64,000 nucleotides of DNA from Lunularia cruciata. Its lineage: Eukaryota > Streptophyta > Marchantiopsida > Lunulariales > Lunulariaceae. Made by a program: the position numbers and the translations under genes. Of this stretch, positions 30,989 to 42,270 are shown one piece after another. Where the stretch lies: positions 56,794,501 to 56,858,500 of the forward strand of contig OX419761.1 of the NCBI GenBank assembly GCA_948567375.1, given 5' to 3'. Every line of letters starts with the position of its first letter. Position 1 is the first letter of the stretch. Below the pieces are notes generated by a model. That model saw only the letters and a program-made list of their open reading frames with translations, was not told where the DNA came from and did not search any database.

Positions 30989-31712
30989 TGTGATACCAAG
31001 AGCTAGCATATGATCTAGATGTGAAATTTGGTTAGGTAACATCTGGAATAATGTTATACATGATGGGAAAAATAGATCAAATAGAAGTATCACCAAAAGA
31101 GTACTTCTACCAATAGGGAAAAAACCAAAATTGACTTGAAAACCTTAGAACCAACAACTAGACATATGATTTAAAGGTGAGAATTGGTTTGGTAACCTCT
31201 GGAAAGATGTTACACATGATGGAATAAATAGATCAGAAAGAGGAATTGCCAAAAGTCGACTTCTACTAATAGAGAAGGAATCAAAATATACCTGAAATCT
31301 TTGAAGGCAATTTCGGAGGCCTAAACGGATGAATTAGGCCTCAAAGATCTACCATCTCCCCCCCCCCCCCCCAAATGAAGGAAATTTTGGCCTTCCTCCC
31401 CTTGGTTTTTCTCATTGAGAGATTTCCAATGGTAACTCACCCACGTGATTCTAAGATTCCCTTTGGTCAAAGCTTGTTTGACCAACCAGATAGGACCAAG
31501 ACCGACATATCACCCATCCAAGGAAGTAATCCAAGACTAGAGCTTGCTGACATGTCACCTATCTATGTGCCTAATCCTATGGTGGAGCTTTCTTGGAGGA
31601 GATACTCTTTGTCTATATAATAAAGAGAAGGTGCTCCTTTGGGGCATCTAGGTTTGAGTGTGAAACTTGTGTTTGTGCCTATGTGTTTCCCTGCTATCCT
31701 TGCAACATTAAA
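30989..31712 (+). repeat. Solo LTR, family 2 (copy d), with internal duplication
   Basis: 724 bp, TGTGATACC...ACATTAAA. Exact TSD TTAAG (30984-30988 and 31713-31717). Shares the internal ~150-bp duplication of copy c. Contains a 14-16-base C run at about 31360-31373. Confidence 0.9.
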
Positions 31713-33509
31713 TTAAGACACTCTTCAAATTCTGCTGACTGAAAGCCTTTAGTAAAAGATAATTAGGGAAATAAATTTATCTATTTTTAGTAAGATATAG
31801 CTTATTCTTACTATACTCCATGCACATATCCAATTATACATTCTAGTATCAGTAATTTTTTCTTACCTACTCTAAATGAATTGCTATTGCCACCCATGAA
31901 TTTTTCCTACTTACTCTAATTGATTGTTATTGTCACTCAGATTCTTGCTATTGCACTCATTATGTGACCAAAAGTTTAGCACAATACCAAGATTGCGCAA
32001 GGTGTAGGTGTGAGGGCACAAAATGTAGGTACCTTCACATAATGTGAACATAAGTATTTAGCTGCAAACATGATGGTGTTAGACTTTTTGTTAGACAATA
32101 GAGTTATGGCGATTGAGTCATGAAGGCAGACACATACAATGTTGAGAAAGCAACTATTTCAATTGGTTGCAAGCAATAGTACAAACCAAAGAGGTACCTC
32201 TTTTATGTTCCTACATGGATGGCTTTGGTGATTGAGGGACAACCATGAGGTCGGTTTCAGAAATTGAGATGAAAGGCTACCTTGACTAAACTAACGTGAG
32301 AGTGCATTAGTGCAAAACTTAAATTAGTGAGACCATAGGCATTAAAGTGTGAAACTCAAGGTAAACATATGAGTAAGGAGTGTGAGAACTGCAAGCAAAT
32401 ATCTTGTCTATGTTAAAAATTTGTGAAAAGAAATCTTGCGCTAACATTACATATTCCAACCTACGAAGTTACTCAATAGTGAGACCTAGGAGAGAGCTTT
32501 ATGGCCTGAGATTTGATTTAATCCACTATAACATACCATGGTGCCCATGAGCATTTAGGGTACCATCAAAACACCAAGTTAAATGTGGAGAAGGAATTGA
32601 TTACCTCATGCGTGGGTAATTTGGTTCCAAAGTGTAAACTCTAGCAAGTAATCAGCCAAGCGTGAGTGTGTGGTGCACTTGAGTGCCTTGAGTGACCAAA
32701 TTTGAAGCACATGCAATAGTATTTACATGCCATCCTTGAAATAAGTGAGATATTAGTGTTATGGAAGCACAATTAGTTCTTCAAGGATCAGCCTTCCTTG
32801 ATTGGGAAGTTGACTTGTGGTGTCCATGTGGATAGAAGCAGCGTAGCAATCTACTTCTCAAATTTCTATTATAGTGTAGACTTATCAGGAGCATCTAGGT
32901 ATTAAGGGACAGATTAGCACAATATATTTCTTTGTGTGGGCATGGGCAAAGGACAATATTGCTTTTTGGGACAGTATAGTTTAGTAGTACAACACCTTGG
33001 ATTAGCAACAAACTTCAAAGCAAGTGGCTTTTGATAGCAGATGAGGGGATCACTCTTGCTAGTCTACAAAAATTTCATCAGATCAGGCTTCACTTTTTGG
33101 CAGTAGGACATGCCAGAGAAGGTGAATGAAGGATATTGCAAGGGGTTTTAGATTTCCAAGTGCACAACTCAATGACTTCAAGTGCAGCAGCTCCTAGCAT
33201 GGCATGGTTTGGAGCTAGGGAGCAACATGGGAGTTGGCTAGGTGGGGAAGTTGGACCTAACTGCATATTCAATGTGAGAAAAGCCAAAGGAGCACTTTAA
33301 GTCTGAGTTATGCTGCTCTCACTTCTCTTCCATGTTGTTTCCTATCTTTTCTCTATACTTGCTTGCTTTTTTCTTGTTTTTATCCTTTCAAGATTTTCCC
33401 TTCTGTGTTTGGACACACAATATTTGTTTAGGTTTCACTTTTTTGTCATGGCATTCTTTTGTCCTTGTGGATTTGTTTCTATTTCCGGTAGTCTATCCCC
33501 AAATGCCCC
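31713..33509. other. Unassigned repeat-like DNA, no gene recognised
   Basis: Low-CpG sequence with no open frame matching a known family on either strand. Probably decayed transposon material. The 5' boundary of LINE copy L2 falls somewhere near 33300-33510. Confidence 0.5.
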
Positions 33510-35243
33510 CTTTTTTCTCCTTGGCATAAGGCCATAGAGGGACTTTCATAGGCACCACTCATCATCTAATAACCCATACCTCATATGTGCAAGCAAGGAG
33601 TAGACCCCTACGTCAATTTTTTTGCACGCACCCACTGTTTCTTAATTGTATCCAAATGGATTCCCTTCTAGGTCATGTACTTTTCTTACACCAATAGTAG
33701 GTCCTATTAGGGTTAACTCTCCTATGGAGATGCCATGCCATGTTTCCCTCCTATTCCACCTCTTGTTGTCATGGACCCTCCACACGCTCCCTCCACCTTG
33801 TGCCCTCCTCCTACCCCTATTGCCCAATCATCTCCTCTAGATCATTCTCCCACCCCTCTTGCTCCACCAACTTCCAAGATCATTCTCCCACCCCTACCCA
33901 CTCCTCTGGATCCCTCTCCTCCACTTGGGCCCTTAACACATCCACATATCCCATCCCATCAACGTTCTACATAGTCTTGTCCGGACTATCCATGGGTTGG
34001 GATTTGCTTAGCACAACATAGAGGGAGATCTTGCTACTTTTGCGTGTAGACTAAGGCCACAATTATTATTTCCACCCTAGAACCCCTCCACACGCATGTA
34101 GTATCTCTCCAAGCTCTCTCAGACTTGTATACTTGGTTACACTTTTTGGATCCTATCTTGGCCTTTTGCCTTGACTATGGATGTACACTTGGATCCCCAT
34201 GCCATTACATCCTCTTGTTGGCTCCACACTCTCCTTCATATTATGGGATATTTTGGTCAATGATCATGGAGAGATGTATCACTTGGACTTTACTTACTTT
34301 CTTTTCACAATGGACATTCCTTGTCCTAGCCTATGGATGTACTTGAATCCATCATGAAACTTCTTTTAGGATTTATAGGTTTTGAGAGGAGATTGGGTAC
34401 CCCTCTAGGAAGATTACACCATTAGGGCTCAAGCTACTACTAGTTGGATTGCAAAGTCTCCACAACTCCAAACCCTACCAAAGCATTGTTGCCTTTGTTG
34501 CTCCTTGAAGTTAGGTCAAGTAGGTGCGTACCAATGTGCCCAAGTGCTCTCAAATTCTTGGCCAGCCCCCTCCTCAGCACCCTTCTCCTCTGATACTCTA
34601 TCCACCCTGTAGACCCTACATCCACCCACCAATGAGGACCTCTCTTTGTTCCTCCATGATTTCCAACCAAATAAGGAGTTACAACTTATTGAGTCCTACT
34701 TTGCATATGCCTTACTCCATTCTCCATATTTTTTAGCAGGTGGGTCATCTGGCCTAGTGTTTGATTACCTCAAAAATTCCCAATCCCTTGATGTGCCGAA
34801 CTTGGGTTTTCCTCTTCTTTTTGTTTTTCTGTCAACACATTGCCTCAAGTCAAATGCCTCTTAGAGCCACTCATCTATTTGGTGCTTCTTGTCTCCTAGA
34901 CCTTGTGAAGGAGATCTCAAGTGTATGCTATGTTGCCATTGGTGATGTGCTTTTTAATTTGGTATCTCATACTATTTGCTCACAATTGAGATAGTCTTTT
35001 TCTTCTTTATTGTCTCCCCATTAGTTTGTTGTGGCTACTCCAAGGGGATGTGAGATGGTTATTGTTGGCATTTGAGCATCCTTGGACATCCATCTAGATT
35101 GGTGGTGGTCCAAGTTGATATCACCAATGACTTCAACATCATCTCTTGTCTAGAATTATTTTGTGTTCTTTACTCAGCTTGAGATCAGATCTACTCCTTG
35201 ATCCCATTTGTTTTTACTTTCTATGGTATGGAGACATCTCTAT

Positions 35244-35679
35244 TGTAAAAGACCAAGACCAAGACCAAGATGAGAAATAGGAGAATAAAATATCTTTCCC
35301 ACACACTTGAGTGTGTATGAAACTCCAAAAGCCTAGCATGAGCTTTGGCTTTGGTATTTATAGGGAGCATGCAAGGCTCTTGAGAAGCTTCTCAAAAAGC
35401 TTACTTGAGTTGCTTTCTTGGAGTGCAAGCCAAGTTAACCAAGAAGCTTCTCAAGAAGTTCTTTTTAGAAACCGCCCACTTGGTGTGCAAGCTAAGCTAG
35501 CCGGGAAACTTCCCAATAAGCTTCCTCCTAGAAGTTACCACTTGGCATGCACATTACCTAATACTTGGGATGGTACCAAATAGCTTCTTAGATACTTCTA
35601 GAATATTCTAGGCTAATTTGATCCATTTGCTACTTTGTTAGCCTTGACTAACTTTATCACTAAGCTCCATATTGTTACA
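35244..35679 (-). repeat. Solo LTR, family 1 (copy D)
   Basis: 436 bp, TGTAAAAG...TTGTTACA in plus orientation. Exact TSD TCTAT (35239-35243 and 35680-35684). Inserted into L2; L3 near 52270-52330 is the empty site. Retains the perfect trimeric TTC-GAA-TTC box at 35595-35609 and a TATTTATAGG (TATA on minus) near 35356-35366. Confidence 0.93.
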
Positions 35680-35955
35680 TCTATTGTACAATCACCATAC
35701 TACTACTAAAGAGTCCACACAATTGATATCTATTAAGGCTACTTTGTTAGCCTTGACTAACTTTATCACTAAGCTCCATATTGTTACATCTATTGTACAA
35801 TCACCATACTACTACTTAAGAGTCCACACAATTGATATCTATTAAGGCTACTTTGTTAGCCTTAACTAACTTTATCACTAAGCTCCATATTGTTACATCT
35901 ATTGTACAATCACCATACTACTACTAAAGAGTCCACAAAATTGATATCTATTAAG
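35629..35955. repeat. 109-bp tandem triplication spanning LTR end and host DNA
   Basis: GCTACTTTGTTAGCC starts at 35629, 35738 and 35847, a constant 109-bp period. Each unit holds the last ~51 bases of LTR D, the TSD and ~53 bases of L2. Because the units contain the junction, the triplication happened after the LTR inserted. Copies are nearly identical. Confidence 0.95.
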
Positions 35956-36630
35956 GGTATATGGTAAGGGATCCTCTGGGAGGACCTCTCTTTGCCATAG
36001 AACATTAAATAACTTAACGATAGGTGGCAATAGATTTCCCCTCTTGTCTTTTCTCATCCCTCTTAGATGACACTCATATTGTGAGCTTTTTGGAGGATGT
36101 GTTCCAAGCATTGTATGCTTTCATAATTTGCTTAGAGTCATTGGGTTTGCAAGTCTAGACTTGTAAATGCAAGGCTTGGAGCTTATGCACAATCCTCACT
36201 CCCTTTGACTTCCTACCAAGATTCCAATTTCCCATAGGAGGTTTGATAGTTTTGGGTTCTACTATAGGACAAGAAGATTCTTATATTACATTCCTATGAT
36301 ACACCTTAGTCCATACCATAACCCATATCCACCTCTTTCCCCACTTGGAGAATACCCAAATGTCCTATTCCATTTTTCATGTAATTACCTCCCTAGAGCC
36401 TCATATTTAGCATAGACTTTCCTACCTACAGAACATTATTGCCACACTTGTGGATGTTTGATAGCACCATTTGCCACACTTTCTCCATTGTCTTAAGGCA
36501 TGCATGGTTCCATAGCTCTTAGATGAATGGTGTGGGCAACAAATAGCTCTTCCTATAGTCATGGGCAAATGTGACCTCATCTAGCAACACCAATAACATA
36601 TATTGGAGCATAGGTTCTAGTGATCCTTCA

Positions 36631-37056
36631 TGTAAAAGACCAAGACCGAGGAGAGAAATAGGAGAATGGAAACTCACATTGGGACACTTGAATGAGGGAA
36701 AACTCCGAATGCCTAGCATGAGCTTTGGCTTTGGTATTTATAGGTAGCATACAAGGCCCTTGAGAAGCTTCTCAAGAAACTTCCTCAAGCCGCTTTCTTA
36801 GAGTGCAAGCCAAGTTAACTAGGAATCTTCTCAAGAAGTTTCCTTCTAGAAGCCGCCTACTTGACGTGCAAGCTAAGCTAGTTGGAAGCTTCTAGAAGCT
36901 TCCTTCTAGAAACTACTTACTTGTAGTGCAAGCTAAGCTAGTCGGGAAGCTTCCCAACAAGCTTCCTAGATACTTCCAGAATATTCTAGGCTAATTTGTC
37001 TTATGTGCTACTTCGTAAGTCCGACTAACTTTGTCACTAAACTCCATATTGTTACA
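36631..37056 (-). repeat. 3' LTR of element B
   Basis: 426 bp. Contains a 20-bp palindrome at 36884-36903 (GGAAGCTTCTAGAAGCTTCC) that is four contiguous nGAAn/nTTCn units, and a second trimeric box CTTCCAGAATATTCT at 36973-36987. TATA on the minus strand near 36735-36742. It is preceded on the minus strand by a purine-rich GGCGGAGGAATA (37057-37068), the likely polypurine tract. Confidence 0.95.
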
Positions 37057-37074
37057 TATTCCTCCGCCGCTAGT

Positions 37075-38494
37075 TGGTGACGTCCTTGTCACCAGTGAAG
37101 CTTTGAATTCTTGGATGGCCGTTTGTGCATTCTGGAGGTGAGAAAGAGGTTCTCCATGTGGCATCATGAAGGGGATACCCTTTCCAAAGGATCTTGTACT
37201 CCATATGTTGGCAATGGCCTCGTTGAATATGGCAACGTGCAACAATACAATCAACTGTGTACTCCTCATGATCATTGATAGGGATAGGAAGAGGGGGAGG
37301 TTAGACTCGAATGGAAAAGGAAGAGGGATTAGGAACAAAGGGTTTCAACTTGGAAACATGAAAGACAAGATGAATACTTATATGACAAGGCAAGGCAAGT
37401 CGATAAGCAACAAGAGAGACAATTTGGGTGATATCAAAGGGTCCTATCCAATTAGGGGCAAGTTTTTAAACTTGGGTATCAAGTGAGAGAGGGAGGTCAC
37501 TAGAGGATAGCATGACTTGATCACCAACTTCAAAGGTGAGATCACAACGATGGTGGTCCGCATATTGTTTTTGGTGATTCTGAGCAACAAGGAGATGAGA
37601 CTTGGCTTGTTGGAGAGAATGGGATATAGTGGTCAAGAATGTGGAAGTATGAGGAACTTGAGATAGAGGGGAAGCAAGAAGAGAATCTGGAACAAGCGGA
37701 TCTTGGCCAAAATTGAGAAAGAAAGGAGAAAATCCGGTGCTTGCTTGTTTGGAATTGTTGTAGGCAAATTTTGCAACTGCAAGATATTCATCCCAATTGG
37801 TATGGTGGACATTGACAAAGGCACGTAGCATATCCTCCAATGTACAATTTTAACCTTTGGTTTGTCCATCTGTTTGAGGATGATAGGCCGCGAACAAAGC
37901 AAGTTTGGTGCCAAGTATTTGGAAAAGTGCTTGTCAAAACTTCCCAATAAATCAAGGATCATGGTCAAAGATGACTACACGTGGTATCACATGATGCTTG
38001 AAGACATTGTCAAAGTAGATTTGCACTAAGGTTGGAGCATCCACGGTATCATAGGTTGGTGCTGAGTGGATTTGCTTACTAAGTTTATCCACAAACACCA
38101 CAATTGCGGTGTGTCCTTGTTTTATCTTGGGCAAAGATGTGATGAGATCCAAGCTCATATGCTCTCAGTGAGCGGATGGAATGGCAAGTAGTTGAAGGAG
38201 TCCACTCGGCTTCTAGTTGTTGGCCTTGTTACGTTGGCAGCTCTTACATAATTGGACAAATTCTTGAACATCATGTGTCATTTTGGGCCACCACCATTGA
38301 CCTTGGAAGGTACCCAAGGTCTTGTTCACACCCATGTGACCAGCGATGGGTAAATCATAGGTTTCTTGGAGGTGCACAAGTTGAAGATCACCTTTAGCTG
38401 GAACATAGATCCGGTCCACATGGAATAAAAGGCCATCCTTGATGGAGAAGGTGTTGTACTCCTTATCGCATGCCGTAAGGCCACTATGTACCAA
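37075..38494 (-). pseudogene. Integrase with chromodomain, element B
   Basis: H2C2 zinc-binding domain at 38494-38213 (HLQETYDLPIAGH ... CKSCQRNK, spacing as in retroviral integrases). Core: SLDLITSLPKIKQGH (first Asp, near 38150) and VVIFDHDP (second Asp, near 37960). At the Glu position (near 37865) the sequence reads QTDGQTKG followed by a stop, so the catalytic Glu is replaced by Lys. The C-terminal part has GDQVMLSSSDL, then WIGPFDITQIV and HLVFHVSKLKPF. A chromodomain follows (YKILWKGYPLHDATW near 37150-37200), which in chromoviruses steers insertion to marked chromatin. Confidence 0.88.
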
Positions 38495-38779
38495 TTGGAA
38501 GAAGGGATCTTGATGTAGAGCTCATCGAAACTCATTTTGGACCTTGGAGTCAACTGACACCATTGAAATTGCCACTCTGATGAGAAGAAGAGACTTTAAA
38601 TCAGGTCGTCATGATAAAGCATCAGGGATGACATGGAACCAACCTGGTTTGTACTCAAGTTTGATGTCATATAGTTGGAGTTGTTCCTCCCATCAAAGAT
38701 AACGACTCTTCATGTGTTCCAAGTGTAAGGTCTGCAACAATGGTTTGTTATTAGTTTGCATGATCACTTGTTTCCCCAA

Positions 38780-40240
38780 GAAGTAATGACTCCATACCTT
38801 GGTAGCATATACCATTGCAAGTTGTTCTCAATCTCAAGCAGAGTAGTTTCATTCAGCCATATTTAGTCGGCAAGACACAAAGGCAATGGGATGGAGTCCA
38901 TCTGGGAATTCTTGTTGCAGCACGGCTCCAATTGTAAAGTTAGAAGTATCAAAATCAACCACACAAGGTAGTTGAGGATCATATGGTTGAAGAATGGGTC
39001 TTGAAGACACCATATGTTTTAACTTCTGGAATGCTTCTTCATGCTTGGTGGTCCACTAGAAACTTGAGTTCTTTCCCAAGAGTTTAGTCAATGGTGCAGT
39101 CACATGAGCATAATAATGGATGAACCGTTGGTAAAAACTAGCCAATCCATTGAATGTTCATACTTCTATAGCATCCTTCGGGGTAGGCTAATCAGTAATG
39201 GCCTTGATTTTCTCTTCTTCTATCTTGATCTCCTCTGATGAGATCTTATGACCCAAGAAGGTAACCTCCTTTTGCCAAAAGGCACACTTTGACTTCTTGT
39301 AGTAAAATTTCCATTGTCATAGTCGTCTTAGGACTTCTTGCACATGATTCATGTGTTCTACCTCTATCTTACTATAAATTAAGATATCATCCAAGAACAC
39401 CATCACGGACCAATCCAATAGTCCATCCAACACCCGATGCATCTAATCCATGAAGATTATTGGAGCATTAGTGAGTCCGAAAGGTAGAACTTCCACTCAA
39501 AATGCCCATACCTTGTACGAAAGGCAGTCATTTGCACATCCTCTCTATCAATAGGAATTTGCCAATAGCCGCTATGAAGATCCAACTTGGAAAAGTAGCG
39601 TGCTCCACTTAGTTGATCAAGCAATTCATTGATCCAAGGCAAGGGATATGCATTCTTCACGATTTGCTTATTGAGCCCATAGTAATCAATACAAAAATGA
39701 AGTCCTCCATCCTTCTTTGGAACAAATAGTACCGGTCTCCCCAAGGAGAGGTACTATGTTGTATGAAGTCCTTCTCCAACAACTCTATAAGTGTTGTTCG
39801 CAACTCCTCTAACTCCTTTGGTGAGAGCCGATAGATCGGTCTACTCACTAGAGTACTCCCTGGCAATAACTTGATCTTGAAAGGCATACCTTGATTGGAG
39901 GGTAATCCCTTTGGTAGATCATCCGGAAACACATCTGCAAACTCTTGAACTATCCGATCAACTATTGCTTGATGAGGCTTTTGGCCCTCCTCCAATTGTT
40001 CTTGTGCAATCGGCTTGATCCACATCGCGAATACAGACTTATCTTCCTCCAAAGCTTGCTCTATGGCTGCTTTACTAACCAACTTCCCTTCTAGGGACTC
40101 ATCTCTCTTCCAAGCTTGCTCCATGGTTGCCTTCTTGGCAACCTTCTCATCTTGGGACTCCACTCTCTTCAAGGTTCACTCTATGGCTACCTTCTTGACA
40201 AAATTCTCATCTTGGGATTGACTATTCTTAGGTGTCTTAC
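38780..40240 (-). pseudogene. Reverse transcriptase/RNase H of element B
   Basis: Linker with three 20-residue repeats (40040-40220), ELEEL near 39795, RT blocks [37 protein letters not shown] (near 39590), [11 protein letters not shown] (39490-39520), LPFGLTNAP (near 39470, one base out of frame relative to the preceding block), and FLDDILIYSK near 39370-39400. RNase H DFDTSNFTIGAVL near 38930-38965. The frameshift after EWK is absent from A. Otherwise the catalytic residues are present. Confidence 0.88.
40040..40220 (-). repeat. 60-bp in-frame tandem repeat in protease-RT linker
   Basis: Three units with a 60-bp period (starting at 40054, 40114 and 40174 in plus coordinates). They encode 20-residue repeats rich in K, E and A (for example KATMEQAWKRDES). 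Element A has a single unit at the same place (about 2815-2875). Confidence 0.85.
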
Positions 40241-40301
40241 TCAAAGGTGCCAAACAACCTAATCTAAAATTCCTACCTTGGTGTTGTACTTGAATTTGGC
40301 G

Positions 40302-40655
40302 TTAGGTCCAATCGAATTGAACCTTGTGACGTTCAAGCCAAGGTAGACCTAAAATGATATCATAGTGTAGAGGTGCCACTACAAACCTCATACACTCCAA
40401 ATACTCCTTCCCAATCTTGAAGGTAACAGGATGCAAGGTGTAGAATGCAGAACACTTTCTACCATCCGCCATCATCAAACTACTTCCAATCATTGGCTTG
40501 ATAGGAATACCCAATTCCTTTGCTACTTGCATAGACATGCAATTCTCTGAATTTCCAAAATCAACCAAAATCCTACAATCCCGATCAGACATCTTACCTT
40601 GCAAGTGAAGCAAACTTGCATAGGTCAAGCCTTCAATCCCATTGGAACTAATCAA
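40302..40655 (-). pseudogene. Aspartic protease of element B
   Basis: Open over about 117 codons: IEGLTYASLLHLQG, RILVDFGNSENCMS and the closing YDIILGLPWLERHKVQFDW. The catalytic triad D-S/T-G reads DFG, so the Asp is kept but the next residue is altered. Family knowledge: gypsy proteases cleave the gag-pol polyprotein. Confidence 0.82.
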
Positions 40656-40689
40656 GCTCCTAGTAGGTGGCTGAAAATCTCCTACTGGG

Positions 40690-41840
40690 ATTCTTTTTTT
40701 CCTTGATCATTTGGTTCCACAAACTCCATCTATGCAACTTGTCGAGGTCGCCCATTCCTGAGTGGACAGTCAGCAATGCGATGTCTAACTTGGCAACAAT
40801 AAAAACAACCTCTATTTTGTCACAATCTTTCTCTATTTGCTGCACCAAGTGGCCTCTGTTGGATAGCATCAATCTCCATTGGTGTTGGTTCTTCCACCCA
40901 TGCATATTGTACTGGTAAGCTTGGTGTAAGTTGAGGTCGAGTCCAAGTTGTCGCAACCAAGGAATCAAAGCACTCAGCCAATTGCATGGCTTCTTCTACA
41001 TTTTGTGATTCTTGCATGGTCACCTCTAATTTGGTTTGTGACTTCAATCCTTGCACAAATCAATCCAAAACTTCTCCTTCTTATATATCTAGAATTTGCA
41101 TGATGATGTTTTGAAATTGTATGATGTAGTCTCTTATTGAGCCAATTTGCTTCAACTCCGCCAATTTGTCTTATGCGGCTTGGGTGGCATTTATAGTTTG
41201 AAATTGACCAAGTATTGCATCCTTGAATTCCGTCCATGTCAAGATTGGTGCAACAATCTATTGTTCAGCTCACTCCACTTGGAATCACCACCAAAGTTTT
41301 GCCACACCATCCAATTGGCTAGAAGCAAAGAGAATCTATTTCCATTCATTTTGAATATTGGTGGCTTTGAAGTAACATTCACAATCAAACACAAAATTCT
41401 CCACTTTGCTTGGAAGATTCTTGCCTTCAAACACCTTAGGTTTTGGAAATGGAATACAATCTTCTCCATCTTGGACTGGCACTCTCTCTATATGTTCTTG
41501 TTGTTGTTGGTCTCGTTCATCCAACAATCAAGTAAGGTGCTCAATTTGTTGCTACATCACAAGGATAATGTCTGGTATTTTCGCCATAGCTACTACTCTA
41601 TCCTACTACTCCCAATTTATCTAATTGATTAACACATAGATACAGCACGTCCACTTTTCTCCATAAGTGACAACTGGAAGTATCAAGGGTTCCTCAAACA
41701 TGGTGATCATATGTAGAAAATCTTGCACAAAGCGTGAGGTGATGAATTGTGTGAAGCGGTGCTTGGGTAATATCTGGACATGAAAATCCCAATGGTTTGG
41801 TGGAAGTGGATTTGGTGGTCCATAAATTCCATCCATCCCA
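40690..41840 (-). pseudogene. gag of element B
   Basis: Capsid block FEGKNLPSKVENFVFDCE near 41370-41440 followed by a DGVAK motif, as in plant gypsy gag. The zinc knuckle CFYCCQVRHRIADC (CX2CX4HX4C) lies near 40765-40815. Broken by frameshifts: several overlapping frames each cover part of it. Confidence 0.8.
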
Positions 41841-41845
41841 TTCTT

Positions 41846-41857
41846 GCTTTGATACCA
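41846..41857 (-). other. Primer-binding site of element B
   Basis: One base inside the 5' LTR the minus strand reads TGGTATCAAAGC, one mismatch from the complement of the initiator tRNA-Met 3' end. Confidence 0.88.
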
Positions 41858-41858
41858 A

Positions 41859-42270
41859 TGTAAAAGACCGAGACCAAGGAGAGAAATAAGAGAATGGAAA
41901 CTCACATTGGGACACTTGAATGGGTGAAAACTCTAAATCCCTAGCATGAGCTTTGGCTTTGGTATTTATAGGTAGCATACAAGGCCCTTGAGAAGCTTCT
42001 CAAGAAACTTCCTCAAGCCGCTTTCTTAGAGTGCAAGCCAAGTTAACTAGGAAGCTTCTCAAGAAGCTTCCTTCTAGAAGCCGTCTATTTGACGTGCAAG
42101 CTAAGCTAGTTGGAAGCTTCTAGAAGCTACTTACTTGCGGTGCAAGCTAAGCTAGCCGAGAAGCTTCCCAAGAAGCTTCCTAGATACTTCTGGAATATTC
42201 TAGGTTAATTTGTCTTATGTGCTACTTCGTAAGTCCGACTAACTTCGTCGCTATGCTCCATATTGTTACA
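41859..42270 (-). repeat. 5' LTR of element B with heat-shock-element-like array
   Basis: 412 bp. On the minus strand: TGTAACAATATGGAGC, then an upstream promoter (U3) half containing nGAAnnTTCn or nTTCnnGAAn modules at 41991-42000, 42050-42059, 42062-42080, 42112-42126, 42159-42168, 42171-42180 and the trimer CTTCTGGAATATTCT at 42187-42201. The TATA box TATAAATA lies at 41963-41970, followed by about 100 bases to the primer-binding site. Plausible heat-responsive promoter. Confidence 0.9.

Larger units (their letters stand above)
36631..42270 (-). mobile_element. Ty3/gypsy chromovirus B, nearly complete
   Basis: 5640 bp, minus strand. 5' LTR 42270-41859, primer-binding site, gag, protease, RT, RNase H, integrase with chromodomain, polypurine tract, 3' LTR 37056-36631. 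Exact TSD CTTCA (36626-36630 and 42271-42275) in LINE L2. The two LTRs (412 and 426 bp) differ by roughly two dozen substitutions on a hand count, mostly transitions, plus a ~14-bp indel, so the insertion is not recent. Coding is broken by a few frameshifts and stops, but domains remain long and readable. Confidence 0.95.

Noticed and set aside
31360-31375. Poly-C run as a functional quadruplex element
   Set aside because: A single homopolymer inside a dead LTR, absent from other family copies; probably slippage.
33735-34021. Proline-rich secreted or cell-wall protein gene
   Set aside because: The same proline-rich stretch occurs at the start of L3 and precedes RT sequence, so it is the LINE N-terminus.
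35629-35955. Short CRISPR-like or satellite array
   Set aside because: Contiguous 109-bp units without spacers that contain an LTR end; a local tandem triplication.
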